From positions 2,914,001-2,978,000 of the forward strand of contig JAQQWL010000011.1 in the NCBI GenBank assembly GCA_038363925.1: a DNA stretch of 64,000 nucleotides, given 5' to 3'. Source of the DNA: Apiospora phragmitis. Its lineage: Eukaryota; Ascomycota; Sordariomycetes; Amphisphaeriales; Apiosporaceae. Under the pieces are notes generated by a model. The model was not told the origin of the DNA. It saw only the letters and a list, made by a program, of their open reading frames with translations, and ran no database searches. Positions within the stretch are counted from its first letter, which is position 1, and each line of letters opens with the position of its first letter. This document shows positions 12,299 to 24,001 of this stretch, piece by piece. The position numbers and the translations under genes were made by a program.

Positions 12299-13326
12299 GG
12301 CAAAGGGGGATAATGATATGGTATCTCGCACTACTGAGAATTATATTGTACGCTGTTCAGTTGCTGCGTAGCTCAAGCCGTAGAAATCACTTAAGCTATT
12401 TTCAAGTTGTTCTAATGATATTGGTGAAATGATGACTAGAACTCCAGATACTGTCCCGAAAAACATGATAGCTATACGGCGTAATGGGTCGCGAGGTATC
12501 TGTTAGAATACGAAAATGCGGCAGGACCAGGTAATGGAAGCGAGAAGTCAATAGAAAGAATTGCATGTCTGTGGCACTGTTCCTCATATATAATAAGTAT
12601 GTCCTCGAATCACTCGGAGACCTTCGGCCTGGCTGCGGAGGTGGGTTTAAATCGTTCTTCCCCAATCAGAAAGGACAGATTCTGTGGCCCATAGGCTACT
12701 CACTCCTGCATAAGCACCTCCATCGGCCTAACAAGAGTCGAGTTATTCCAGAAGCAGATGCTCTACAATAAGCAGTATACCGGCTCGGACACCCACTTCA
12801 GCACCGACATCCTCGCTTTCAATGGGAAAGGAGGCCGGGGACGACTTCAGGTGTGGAACATATCCCTCGGAGGCTCACCGATGCCGTGTGACTTCATCGT
12901 ATCTTATGCTTCCTTCTTTTTGAACATCCTTTCATTTCTAATGGGCCGCGATGCTCGAATTCGATATGTTGATACTAGTCGTACTACCTGTACCATGAGA
13001 CGAATACACCTTTCCGCACGTAACTAGACTAAACGAGTAGAAGTCCTGAAAAACGCCATCACCGTCTCTCACCGTCTTTGTGGCCGGCGATCTTTCAGGT
13101 AGGCAAGCACGCCCCGCGTTAAATGGTGCGACGTCTCATGCAGATGCCATGTAACTAACGTACTTACTTGACCGTGAGTGCCCCTCTTTATGGAATCCCA
13201 ATAAATGACCCTCTGCCACATAGAATACACCTCCGTTTCTTGTCAACTTTCAATACATATATTCTACACTTGGCATTATTTGATGCAGAATCCTTCGAGT
13301 ATTCAATATCTTTGAATCAGGGCAGG
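12299..13326. other. Intergenic region between membrane protein and metal ATPase genes
   Basis: I see no gene or RNA. It should hold the 3' flank of the rhodopsin-like gene and the promoter of the metal ATPase. Short open frames near 12565-13027 show no recognisable protein. Confidence 0.45.
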
Positions 13327-16300
13327 ATGACGGACAAACCGTGCAAGTCTGCTTGCTGCAGCGAGAAGCAGCCAAAGCTAGAGGGGCCACCTGCAACTTG
13401 CAAGAGCGAACGCACAGATCTCACGACTGACTGTTGCTCAGCGGAGGAGGCAGGCGGTTGCTGTTCGCCAAAAGTCGAAGACGTGGCAAACAAGAAGCCA
13501 GCAGGCGGTTGTTGCTCAGGCGAAAGTGGGAACTGCAGTCCTACCACAAACGCCAATACCACCAAGGAGACGGATTGCCGCAAGTCAACACCTGTGCCAG
13601 TCGTCGACGATTGCGGAGATGGTTGCTGTGGACCTCCCAAGACAGCAACCAAGTGCGCAGGAACCAGTGCCTCGAGTACCAAGGATGTAGCTGAATGTCC
13701 TGATCCTTGCTGCAAGAGCGAAGAGGTGAAGGATATCGCCACATGTGGCACTCCAGCCTGCTGCGAAGGAAAGCCGTCACCATGCTGTAACGGTGAGACG
13801 ACATGGCCAATAGGAGCCACAGCCCACGCCGCTAACTGACCGATCTGCTAGATGACTGCATCGACCGGATCGCATTGCGCGAGTGTGCGAAGACAGTTGG
13901 AAATTCGAGTGGCGATTGCAGCAAGTCTGCTGCTGGACGTAGGTTCAAACATACCCTTCTATTGTGGTGCACGGTTGACCCCTTACTAGACACTGCGTGC
14001 TCGGAGCCTGGTTCATCTTCGGAAGCTCCTTGCACCTATCACGTACGACAGACGCGTAGCAAGTATGCAGACAGACTAGACGCCATTGGTTGCATTTGCA
14101 GGGCACTTGTCGCCTTGGGACAGAAGTCTTGCTGTGTTAACTCTAAGGATACATCGCTCAAGTCTAAGACTCGTACAAAGCGACCGGCCAACAAGAGCTC
14201 CCTGAAGGGACCTGTAGTACAGGCTGTCAATGCATCCGGAGCTCCCCCGAAGACTTGTTCGGGGGATACATGCTGCTCAGGAGCAGTTGGTTCACCCGGA
14301 AATCCCGAGTTGCAAGCATCCACCAAGGACTTGCGCAGCACCCTAGATATTGAGAAAGGCCTAACGGAAACAGAGCATGCTGTTATTAGTGTTAGTGGCA
14401 TGACTTGTACAGGATGCGAGACGAAACTGGTCCGCGCCTTGGAATCCTTCCAAGGCATAACGAACCTCAAGGCCAGTCTCGTCATGTCCAGAGCAGAGTT
14501 TGATTATGACGCGAAAATGGTTTCCGCAGCCGAATTAACCCAACAGCTCGAAAGAAAAACAGGGTTTGTATGCGAGGAGATCAGCACAAAAGGGACTTCC
14601 ATCGACGTGCTACCAATTGGAGACGTGCGAGCATTCACACAGCAAGCGCTACCTCCAGGGGTGACCGCGATGAAGGTTACGGATAAGGATACGGTCAGAA
14701 TCAACTTTGATCCAAAGGTCGTCGGGGCCAGAGAGTTGATCGAGAAAACCTTCAATACGCCACTTGAGCTGGCCCCTATTCGTCGGGACTCTGGCCTAGG
14801 CGCTGAGAACAAACACGTCCGGTACGAAGGTTACATGACCGTTCTTTCTGCAATCTTGACTATACCAGTCCTTGTGCTGGCTTGGGCTCCTCCTGGACGC
14901 TCGACCCATTACCTACGGCGCTGTTTCCTTGGCGCTTGCCACCATTGTTCAGGTTGCTATAGCCGGCCCCTTTTATCCCGCAGCCCTAAAGAGTCTCGTA
15001 TTCTCCAGATTGATTGAGATGGATCTTCTCATCGTCCTCAGTACCAGCGCAGCCTATGTTTTCTCGATCGTTTCGTTCGGCTACTTGGCTGCCGGAAGCC
15101 CGTTGGCCACGGGTCAATTTTTCGAGACGAGCACGCTCCTGGTCACTCTCATCATGGTTGGTCGATACGTCAGTGCCTTCGCCCGCCGCGAAGCGCTCAA
15201 ATCGATATCTATTCGATCCCTCCAGGAAACCCAGGCGACCTTGGTGTCTATCGACGGAGGAGCGCCAGAAAGGGACGTTGACACGCGACTTTTACAGTAT
15301 GGCGACGTGTTTAGGTTGAAGCCGGATTCCCGCGCACCCACGGATGGCATTGTGGTGTCTGGATCGTCTGAGGTCGATGAATCCATGCTTACAGGCGAGT
15401 CGAGGCCAGTCGAGAAGCATTCGGGGTCGTTGATCGCGGCTGGCTCCATGAACAGCCATGGAAACTTGACAGTCCGGCTCACCCGACTGCCAGATGAGAA
15501 CACTATCAGCACAATTGCTGGTATGGTTGATGATGCAAAGCTCACCAAGCCAAAACTACAGAGCATGGCGAACTACGTGGCGAGTCGCTTCGTACCTGTC
15601 ATTATCGGCTTGACGGTCCTCGTCTTTGCTGTCTGGATTGGTCTTGGCATCCGTGAGCAGAACCGCACGGCTGCCGAGTCAGCGATCCAGGCCATTACAT
15701 ATGCCATCGCCGTCCTTGTCGTATCGTGCCCTTGCGCGATAGGCTTGGCGGTACCGATGGTCATCGTGATCGCAAGTGGGATGGCCGCTCGACGTGGTAT
15801 CATCTTCAAGTCGGCAGCCGGCATCGAGACCGTGCACAAGGTGACGCATATCGTCTTCGACAAAACGGGGACACTCACCGAAGGCATACTCTCTGTAGCA
15901 TCGGAAGAGCACATGAAGGAGGATGACCCTGCGGCAACTGCAGCAGCCATCCTGGGTTTGGTTGACGGTATCAAGCACCCGGTCTCCGTAGCTATGGCTT
16001 CACATCTTAAGAACCGTGGCATTGAGCCTGCCATGGTTCGCGACGTCAAGTCACTCACAGGCAAAGGCGTGGAAGGGTACGTCGGGGAGAAACGCATCCA
16101 AGCAGGTAATTCACGCTGGCTTGGCCTTGAATCAGAGGATTGTGTTCGAGAGACCTTAGCTCGAGGCCTTACAACGCTTTGCGTCACCATTGATTCGCAC
16201 CTTGTCGCAGTGTTCGGGCTATCCGACCCGATCCGTACCGACGCAGTGTCTGTCATCACAAACCTGATGAAACGCGGCATTGCGCTGTCTGTCCTGAGCG

Positions 16301-16863
16301 GCGATGAACTTCAGGCGGTTTCTGGAGTAGCCGAAACCCTTGGAATTCCGGCATCGATGGTCAAGGCCCGCTGCTCTCCAGCAGACAAAGCCAAGTATAT
16401 CAAAGACCTGATCTTGGCCTCCCCCGTCGCCAACAGCGGCAGCAAGAAAGGCTGTGGCAGAGCACCTGCGAACAACGTCATATTCGTCGGCGACGGCACC
16501 AACGATGCGCCCGCTCTCGCCCAAGCCACCACCGGCGTCCACCTGCCGCCGAGCACAGCCAGCGCCGCCGCCGACGTCGCCTCGTCTGCGGCCGACGTAG
16601 TGCTCCTCCGCTCGTCGCTCGAGGGGCTCGTCGACATGCTGGACATCTCGCGGGCGGCGGTGCACCGCATCTGGTTCAACTTCGGCTGGAGCTTCGTATA
16701 CAACGTCTTCGCCATCCTGCTTGCGGCCGGCGCATTCGTCACCGCGGCTCGCGGGGGCGCTCGGATCCCGCCCGAGTATGCTGGGCTCGGCGAGCTGGTC
16801 AGTGTATTGCCCGTCATCTTGGTGGCAGTCTCCTTGAAATGGGCTAGGGTTTGGGGTCATTGA
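13327..16863 (+). CDS. Cysteine-rich P1B-type heavy-metal ATPase (Pca1/CrpA-like Cu or Cd exporter), one frame break
   Basis: This is a membrane pump that uses ATP to expel soft metals, by family Cu+, Cd2+ or similar. Exons are 13327-13792, 13852-13938 and 13990-16863; the second intron (51 nt) keeps frame and could be retained. The N-terminal 320 residues carry ten CC pairs (SACCSE, GGCCSP, DGCCGP and others), as in fungal CrpA and yeast Pca1. One HMA metal-binding domain follows with GMTCTGC. The pump core shows SCPCAIGLAVP (metal-site CPC), TGES, DKTGTLTEG (phosphorylated Asp), KHPVSVAMA (HP locus) and VGDGTNDAPALAQA. The frame shifts by one base at about 14895, between the first core helix (LVLAWAPP) and DARPITYGAV. 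Removing one G of a GG restores the expected join and gives about 1141 aa. All catalytic motifs are intact. Cu versus Cd cannot be decided here. Confidence 0.88.
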
Positions 16864-17452
16864 TCCGAGAGCAACTCCGAGCTTATTGGGTTGGTTGGAT
16901 TCTCCAGCATGGATGAGAACGTTTCTTCTTTTTTTCTTTCGGGTTTTCTCGAGCCTTCTGGGCTATTAGAGAGCGAGGAAGGACTTCCTGCATAAAGCTC
17001 AAGCGGTAACTGAATATTCAACTGTCATTCGTTTAACATAGATAGCTTACAGCAGAACAGTCTTATTAGACAATTCTAGCTGATTACTATAGAGCACTTG
17101 CGTTTTCTATACTAGACTCGCACCAACACGCTTTGTACTATATTGTCATGTTTCTGAAACCCGGTGATAAATCTTGCGAAACAATATTTATATGCAGCAG
17201 TATCGTCGCTCTCGTCTCTCGGGAGGCGTGTGCAAAACACACATACCATAACCGACGTATGGCACGTAATAAGCTAAGTGAATTGAATAGTCCTGCAACT
17301 CATAATAGTGTATTAACTATTACAGAAATATGGATATCGTCTACAGAGGCGAGCCCGCTGGAACGGACTGTACTTTCTATATCTTGCCTTGCCTTGGTAG
17401 TCATACAAGGCACTGGACTTCCCCTGGACCTCTAATCCGGCATTACGCAGCA
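16864..17452. other. Convergent intergenic region
   Basis: These are the 3' flanks of the metal ATPase and TRS65. It is AT-rich with a T-run near 16925-16940. I see no gene. Confidence 0.5.
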
Positions 17453-19363
17453 TTACGCCTCAACTGCTACAGATCTATCTCCAGTAGGAGGCACTGCTGC
17501 CTCAGGCTCGGGACCCCACGCGTCGACGAGGACGGTAGGCAAATCCCGAATATCTACATGCTCCGTGCTTCCGATGTCCACGACCCGTACGGCGTCCACG
17601 CCCACGATGCCCGAATTCAGCGCCATGAATCGAAGCTCGACCAAGTGGCACGACCCCGGGGCCAGCGGCCCCACGCGCACATCGGCGCTGAGGCAGACCA
17701 TCTCGGCCTTGTCCACGGCGCTGCTGTGCTGCATGGCGTGCACCACGTTCTCGTCCATGACCGCGTCCGCCACGCTGCGGTCGCGCGCCTGCTTGGGCTG
17801 GTGGTGCAGCACCGCCGAGCTCGTCGGTACGTGCGAGATCGACGGCGGCCGGTTGACTCTGCTCTCGTTCCTGCGCCGCTTGGGGAGTGCGACCAAGGCC
17901 AGCTTCCGGGGCGGGGCCGTCGACGCCGTCGCCGTCCGATTGACGACAAATACATTCCACACGAACTCTTCTCCAGGGCGTATGCGCTGCGTCCGCGGTG
18001 GCGCTGAGAAGGTCACGGTGATGCCAAGGTCCGGAAGGGCCGTCTCCACCTTATTCGCCGCCTCTAGTGAGGGGAGGGCATCCGGTCTGGCCACCGCCGG
18101 TGCCACAAGAGAAGACATGCTGTTGATTGATAGCTGACTGGGCCTATGGGATCGTTGAATAGGCTGAGTAGCGGACCCGAAGCCAGGATTCAGAGGTAAA
18201 GTAAAATCTAGCGATGTGGTCCATGCCATGAGCAGTTTGGGGGTACAAATTCCCGGCTGCACAAGAGCAGTCGCAGCAATCTCGATGCTGAGGTCGCGTA
18301 TAGGGTTCTTAGCCAATGTCTCCACTTCCTCTGGTGCGATGCGATATAGGAACGTAATATGATCGTGCGCAACGCATGACATGGGCAGAGTCATGCCTGA
18401 TTGTGAGGTAAGATCGTCGACGCTGCCATCCGGCACCGTCATGGATATTGACGTAAGTGCTATTTCACAGTCGAAGAACGGCGTGAAGTCGATCTCGAGC
18501 ATAGCAATAATAGCAGGACTGGATGGTGTGGTGTTTGGCCGTGCGAATCGAATTCGGGAGTGTACGGCAGGGGATATGCGCAGGGCAAGCTGCTTTGGCG
18601 ATACCTGGATAGGTCGCAACAAATCCTTGCTTTGCTGGGTGACTGGCGCCACGCGCGATACCCGCAAGGCGGACAATCGCGGTTTGATACCGCTCAGCTC
18701 CGGATCCTGGCCGAAAGACTCGAGCAGGTTGAGGCCCGAAGCTATGCCACTTGGTAAATAACCATCTGCCAGGACGGCGGGCAGACCCAGGCTGGCGGGC
18801 TTTATACTAGCAGCGGCCGTGAACACCACCGAAGGTCCTTGTAACCTCATCCTAGGGCGGCCAAGGAGTAGCGGCAGCCTCCATATCGCATATATGTAAC
18901 ATGTATCGCTAGATTCGTCGTTGTCGTCGTTGTCGTCGTCGTCGTTGTCGGCTATAATGAAGGGCTCTTCTCCCTGCTCTAGAGTGCCAGAAAATATAAT
19001 CTCGGAGGCGGGTGGGGAATCTCGATCGGGGTGGCTGCCGTTGACAATATGGGCCTCTAGAGATATGACCAGACGCTGCAAAGCGGACTTCAAGGTATGT
19101 TCTTCTACGTAGGGTGACCTTAAAGAAAGGTAGACCTCAACGGTTTCATCTGGGGATCTACGGATAAGCATGTGAGAGACGGCAACCAGGTAGTGGGCGG
19201 TTAACTCACCAAAAAACAGAGCTTCGCGCGGCTCGATGGCTTGAATGCTCTCTTGCAGAGACAGGGCCGATGTGGTGAGGGCATCTTGGAGCTTGAAGTC
19301 GGTAGCGAGAGGTATGAAGTACGACAGGGTCGCTCCCTGGATGAAATCATCAACAGTAGTCAT
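17453..19363 (-). CDS. TRS65: TRAPPII complex subunit Trs65
   Basis: Trs65 is a fungal-specific subunit of TRAPPII, the Golgi-associated exchange factor complex for Ypt31/Rab11, and affects late Golgi traffic and cell-wall glucan synthesis. The gene is one exon of 636 aa, beginning at the ATG in MTTVDDFIQG; the open frame runs further upstream but only from a GTG. The N-terminal part is helical (SLQESIQAIEPREALFF). The C-terminal half holds the conserved Ig-like region: LGITVTFSAPP, then PGEEFVWNVFVVNR, then VCLSADVRVGPLAPGSCHLVELRF, ending in VVDIGSTEHVDIRDLPTVLV. An acidic Asp/Asn run (DNDDDDNDDNDES) lies near residue 145. The gene is divergent from PRP40 with about 650 bp between the starts. 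Assignment rests on the C-terminal pattern. Confidence 0.88.
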   Translation of the reverse strand: MTTVDDFIQGATLSYFIPLATDFKLQDALTTSALSLQESIQAIEPREALFFGELTAHYLVAVSHMLIRRSPDETVEVYLSLRSPYVEEHTLKSALQRLVISLEAHIVNGSHPDRDSPPASEIIFSGTLEQGEEPFIIADNDDDDNDDNDESSDTCYIYAIWRLPLLLGRPRMRLQGPSVVFTAAASIKPASLGLPAVLADGYLPSGIASGLNLLESFGQDPELSGIKPRLSALRVSRVAPVTQQSKDLLRPIQVSPKQLALRISPAVHSRIRFARPNTTPSSPAIIAMLEIDFTPFFDCEIALTSISMTVPDGSVDDLTSQSGMTLPMSCVAHDHITFLYRIAPEEVETLAKNPIRDLSIEIAATALVQPGICTPKLLMAWTTSLDFTLPLNPGFGSATQPIQRSHRPSQLSINSMSSLVAPAVARPDALPSLEAANKVETALPDLGITVTFSAPPRTQRIRPGEEFVWNVFVVNRTATASTAPPRKLALVALPKRRRNESRVNRPPSISHVPTSSAVLHHQPKQARDRSVADAVMDENVVHAMQHSSAVDKAEMVCLSADVRVGPLAPGSCHLVELRFMALNSGIVGVDAVRVVDIGSTEHVDIRDLPTVLVDAWGPEPEAAVPPTGDRSVAVEA

Positions 19364-20012
19364 GGTGCCTCTTCGAGGTTGGTAGTCTCGTGAAGCGTAA
19401 ATCACTGACGAGACGAGCCCATTAGAGGCCTGTTGACTCCATTGGCGCACGAAACAGAAGAGAAATGGGTTGCGACCAGTATCAAAACATTACTTAAGGA
19501 TCCAATCTGGAATGGGATCCGGATGCATGATCCGCTACGTGCTGTAGCTCGGCCGCTTTGGAGGTTTAGGGAGCTTGCCAGGCTTGCCAGGGGGCGGGAT
19601 CCATCCGACCCATATTTTAGTTTTTAGTTCTTTCTCCGCTACTCGAACAATTTCAGGCAAGTAAAATCAGTCACTAGGTTAACACCCAACACAAAGTAAC
19701 CTAACCTAGCTCTTCGTCGCATCGCGGAACAAACTTCTGTTGGCGCTATCTCCATCCGCATTGTTTTGTCTGCTACTTTGGATTCGTACATCCACCATTG
19801 TCCCTTCTCGTCAGTAGCCACGGAAATGGTGATGATGAGTCACTGACTGTGATTATTTGCAATTCCTCGCCGAATAGTCGATCCCGCCAATAGCACGATC
19901 ACGAACACTGCCACCTTGCGTGCTACTACAGCGTGTATTGAGGCCATCGACCCCATCCATCCGCCCTTTTCCATCTGCTCGCGTCTTTGTTCCGACGCGG
20001 ATCGCAGCCAAA
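19364..20012. other. Divergent promoter region of TRS65 and PRP40
   Basis: This 650 bp stretch must carry both promoters. I see no coding exon. A TAGTTTTTAGTTC stretch near 19617 and a pyrimidine-rich stretch just before PRP40 (19960-19995) look like leader DNA. Confidence 0.5.
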
Positions 20013-22646
20013 ATGAACGGGATGAATGCCCACTTTGGCCAGCCAAACCCGTGGCAGGAGCACAAGACTCCAGATGGACGCCCTTATTATTACAATCCTT
20101 TTACCAAGGTCACACAATGGACAAAACCCGAAGAGATGTTGTCGCCTGCTGAGGTATGTAGCATGAAGCCGAATCGCTCGTAATTAATTACATGACTAAA
20201 TGAATATGACAGCGCGCTCTAGCAGGCCAACCATGGAAAGAATACACGGCTGAAGGTGGGCGCAAGTACTGGTACAACACCGAAACGAAACAGAGTTCTT
20301 GGGAGATGCCAGATGTCTACAAAAGAGCATTGGGCCAGGAGAGCAGCAGTCCCTCCACCCCTACTGCCCCAGCTGCTTCATTCTCCTCAGGTGGCGGAGG
20401 CGGTGGTAACTACTCGAACCAGGGCTATGACCACAACCGCGACCAACGCGACGTATACCCGGAATCGCGTCAGTTGACCTTTGGCAATGACCCCCGCGTT
20501 CAATCTTTCGTGCCTGCCAGCAATGAACCCGAGTATGACACTCCTGAAGAGGCTGAAGCCGCTTTCATGAAGATGCTGAAACGCTGTGGTGTTCAACCAG
20601 ACTGGACCTGGGACCAAGCTATGCGTGCTACCATCAAAGACCCCCAGTACCGTGCTATCAAGGATCCCAAGGACAGGAAGGTTGCTTTTGAGGAGTACTG
20701 CCATGACATGATTATCCAGGACAAGGAACGCGCAAAGGAGCGCTTGAGCAAGCTTCGCTCAGACTTCGCTACCATGCTTCGCAGTCATCCCGAGATCAAG
20801 CACTATACTCGCTGGAAGACGGCAAGGCCAATCATCGAAGGCGAAACTATCTTCCGCTCCACCGACAATGACGAAGAGCGCCGCCAATTGTTTGAGGACT
20901 ACATTCTCGAACTCAAGAAAGCCCACATTGAACGTCAAGCGAGTCTCCGGAAAAGCGCAATGGATGGCCTTATCGACTTGCTCCCGAAGCTTAATCTTGA
21001 GCCCTATACGCGTTGGTCGGAAGCCCAAGGCCTCCTCAAGTCAACCACTCCCTTCCAAGTGGAGGAGAAGTATAAGACGCTGTCTGACTTCGATATCCTG
21101 ACAGCTTTCCAGAACCATATCAAAGCTTTGGAGCGCAACTTCAACGAGGCGCGCCAGGACCAAAAGAACAGAAAGCTACGCATTGAACGTAAGCGCCGTG
21201 AGGCTTTTGTCGGTCTCTTGCAAGAGATGCGTAAATCTGGTCAGATCAAGGCCGGCACGAAATGGAGCCAGATACACCCCCTCATCGCCAATGATGAACG
21301 CTATATCATGGCGACCGGTCAGCCTGGGTCCTCCCCTATCGACCTTTTCTGGGATGTTGTTGAGGAAGAGGAACGCGCTCTTCGTTCTACGCGAAATGAT
21401 GTGCTGGATGTGTTGGATGTGAGTCTATTGAGCCACTGATGTTTTTGACCCGCTACTGATCGCAACCTAGGACAACCGTTTTGAGTTGACACCCAAAACC
21501 ACGTTCGACGATTTTCTGTCCGTTGTCAAGAACAATCGCAAAACTGCTAACATTGATCGTGATATTCTTAATCTGATTTTCGAACGGGTAAGACCCTTTC
21601 CCAATTCTTGTCTTAAGACCGTCACGACTAACCCCATTTTGCAGCTCCAGGAAAAGAGGACCAAACGCTCGGATGATGACAGACAGTCTGAGCGCCGAGA
21701 ACGTAGAGCTATCGATGACCTTAGGTCTTTCATCAAGCATATGGACCCTCCCATTGTGCCCGAAGATACTTGGGAGAAGATACGACCTCGCCTTGTCAGA
21801 ACGGCTGAATTCAAAGCCGTGACATCTGAAGAAGCCCGCCGCGGCGCATTCGAGAAAGTGCTCCGCCGAGTTCGTGATCGGGATGAGGAAGATAGGGATC
21901 GTCCGAAGCGACGAGAGCGATCTCCAGATCGTGGTACGTACCGAGACAAAGACCGAGGAGACAGATCTCACCGTAGCGATCGTGTGCGCCCTTCTCGCAC
22001 GAGCCGTAGCCCTGAGCCAGATGCATACGAAGCAGACCGCCGCAAGGCAATCGCCGAGCGAGAGAAGAACTATCGTAAGTCAAGCATGGCCGAAAGCTTA
22101 CTATCTGACCGCCGCGCGTCGGACACCTACCGAGAGCGTGATACACGCGACGTCCGGGATCGGGACCGGGACCGAGATCGCGAGCGTGAACGCGAACGCG
22201 AACGTGAAAGAGACCGGGATCGAGATCGAGAGCGGGTCCGGAGCCGGGACCGGGACTTCCCTCCCCGACCTCGCCGTGACGACTACGCCCGAGAACGGCG
22301 AGATCGCGAGGAGGAGCGCGAGCGTTCTTATCGTCGCCGCGTGGAGCGAGCACCAGTTGACGAGCTGCCCTATGGTGACGACCGTCCAACTTCTTCTCGC
22401 CGTCGCCGGGAAGATGATGACGACTTTGAGCGTCGGGAATCGCGAGATTCGAAGAGGCTGAGAAGAGAAAGAACTCCACGTGAGCGCTCCCCACCACGCG
22501 AAACACGTCTGAAGACTAGGTCACCGCCACCAGCAGTAGCAGTAGCAGCAGCAGCAGTAGTAGCAGCTCCGCAACCGCCGCCTAAGCCTAAGGTCGAAGA
22601 GAATATTCATTCCGGAAGTGAAGAGGGTGAGATCGAGGAAGACTAG
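20013..22646 (+). CDS. PRP40: U1 snRNP-associated splicing factor Prp40 (WW and FF domains)
   Basis: Prp40 sits on the U1 snRNP and helps pair the 5' splice site with branch-site factors in the early spliceosome. Exons are 20013-20153, 20213-21418, 21471-21587 and 21645-22646, giving 821 aa. The start is [10 protein letters not shown]. Two WW domains lie at about residues 13-40 ([18 protein letters not shown], second Trp in QWTKP) and 54-80 ([16 protein letters not shown], second Trp in SSWEMP). Several FF domains follow from about residue 155 ([20 protein letters not shown]) to about 580. The C-terminal 240 residues are RE/RD/RS-rich and end in an Ala-Val tract encoded by GCA/GTA triplets, PPPKPK and a final acidic EEGEIEED. 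The third intron (57 nt) has no stop and keeps frame. The gene is intact. Confidence 0.95.
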
Positions 22647-24001
22647 GCGGCACTACCCACCGCCAGCGACCGCACGCAATTCTCCGGCTCCGCTGATCAC
22701 GGTTGCCTCGCCTATGCAAACCCTTCTCAAGAGCCATAACAGCCTGTCTTCGCAGACACCGAAAAGACCGACCAAATGCGGGAAGCTTTCCTTTTCCAAC
22801 CGAGAAAGTTTGGGCCCATTTTGTTCGGGGAGAGACTCTTTTGACGTACGTGTCTGCATCCCGAATCTTGCTATTATCTGTTGGGACATGATGACCTTTT
22901 GGCACACACTCGGACAGAGACGGGAAAGACTGGGGAGGGAATAATTTCCGGACGGCGCAACAGCAGCAGTATCAGTCGCTCATGCTTGTAACCTTTCAAC
23001 CAACCTGCCACCATACCACCGAGTTTTGATGCGCGCCCGGCATGTCTTTTTCATTTAATTTCTCGCTCTACGTCCATCTTTTGGGACAGGAGCTGTCTTT
23101 CTTCTCACCCCCGGTTTCTCTTCTCCGGAAAAAGCCTGGGAAAACACATCAAAAGGAGTATGTATACTCTCCCCCCCTCCATTTACTCAGTTCAGACAGA
23201 CTACCATAAGGTCATCCATCCATGCATGTTTTTGTACGAAAACTCTAGATAGTTTAATCGCAATGTGAATTTGGTCCATACTTCCTTGGAGGTGTTCATT
23301 CGTGCTTTTTCTATATGAATCACTACCTTCGTTCCCCCGTAGGCCTGATGACCTGGACTGCTTCAGAGCCGATCGATATGCTACATGTCAGCCCAAGTCC
23401 TTTCTGAATGTCGAACCTGATAAGTCGTGATGAAGGGCGTCACGTTGCATAAGAACGGCGACTGTTCCTCGATAGAACAACATGTGGTAAAGACCCAGTT
23501 CCTATTTTCCCACCTAAGCAAGGTTTGCTGTTACAGAAAAGGCTGGTCTTTCGTAAGTAAAACTATCTAGGCCCACTTTGTCCTTGCCCATCATTGTTTC
23601 CTCGTTGCTCTTGCCGCTTGATGGACTACATCGAACCAAAATCCTCCGTCAACCTGGCTGTTCCTCAATCAGCATCCATTGACATCCTTCTGGGCTGGAG
23701 GCCTTCAAGTGGTACCTCCCCGCTCCGAGAAGCATGCATAGAGTAGTCACAGGACCAGGCAGGACCAGGCAGGACCAGGCAGGACCAGGCAATGACTATT
23801 ACAGTCGGATATCCATCCCGCTCATCTGCATCTTCACCATCATCCTCATCGTCCGATCCACAAAGCCCGCCCGCGGCGCGGCACTTACTGTTGTTTTTTG
23901 GACGATCAGACATTTGCTTGAAGGAGGCGTGTGCATTGGCTGGTCATCATTCTCAGAGCCTCTGTCTCCCCGGTGGCCATTATTATGTCGTGGGACGCCC
24001 T
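22647..24001. other. Convergent intergenic region with a short tandem repeat
   Basis: These are the 3' flanks of PRP40 and RLI1. A 10-bp unit is repeated four times at 23751-23790 (separate entry). The rest shows no gene. Confidence 0.5.
23751..23790 (+). repeat. Tandem repeat, 10-bp unit, four copies
   Basis: The unit AGGACCAGGC occurs four times without a mismatch or spacer. It lies about 210 bp beyond the RLI1 stop codon on that gene's downstream side. It is too short and lacks spacers, so it is not a CRISPR-like array. Confidence 0.95.

Noticed and set aside
14880..14905. Programmed ribosomal frameshift in the metal ATPase
   Set aside because: No known slippery heptamer or rare-codon stall is visible, and similar breaks occur in unrelated genes nearby.
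19364..19450. 29-residue extension of Trs65
   Set aside because: It starts from GTG and has no Trs65-like sequence.
23751..23790. CRISPR-like array
   Set aside because: Four 10-bp units with no spacers in a eukaryotic genome; a simple tandem repeat.
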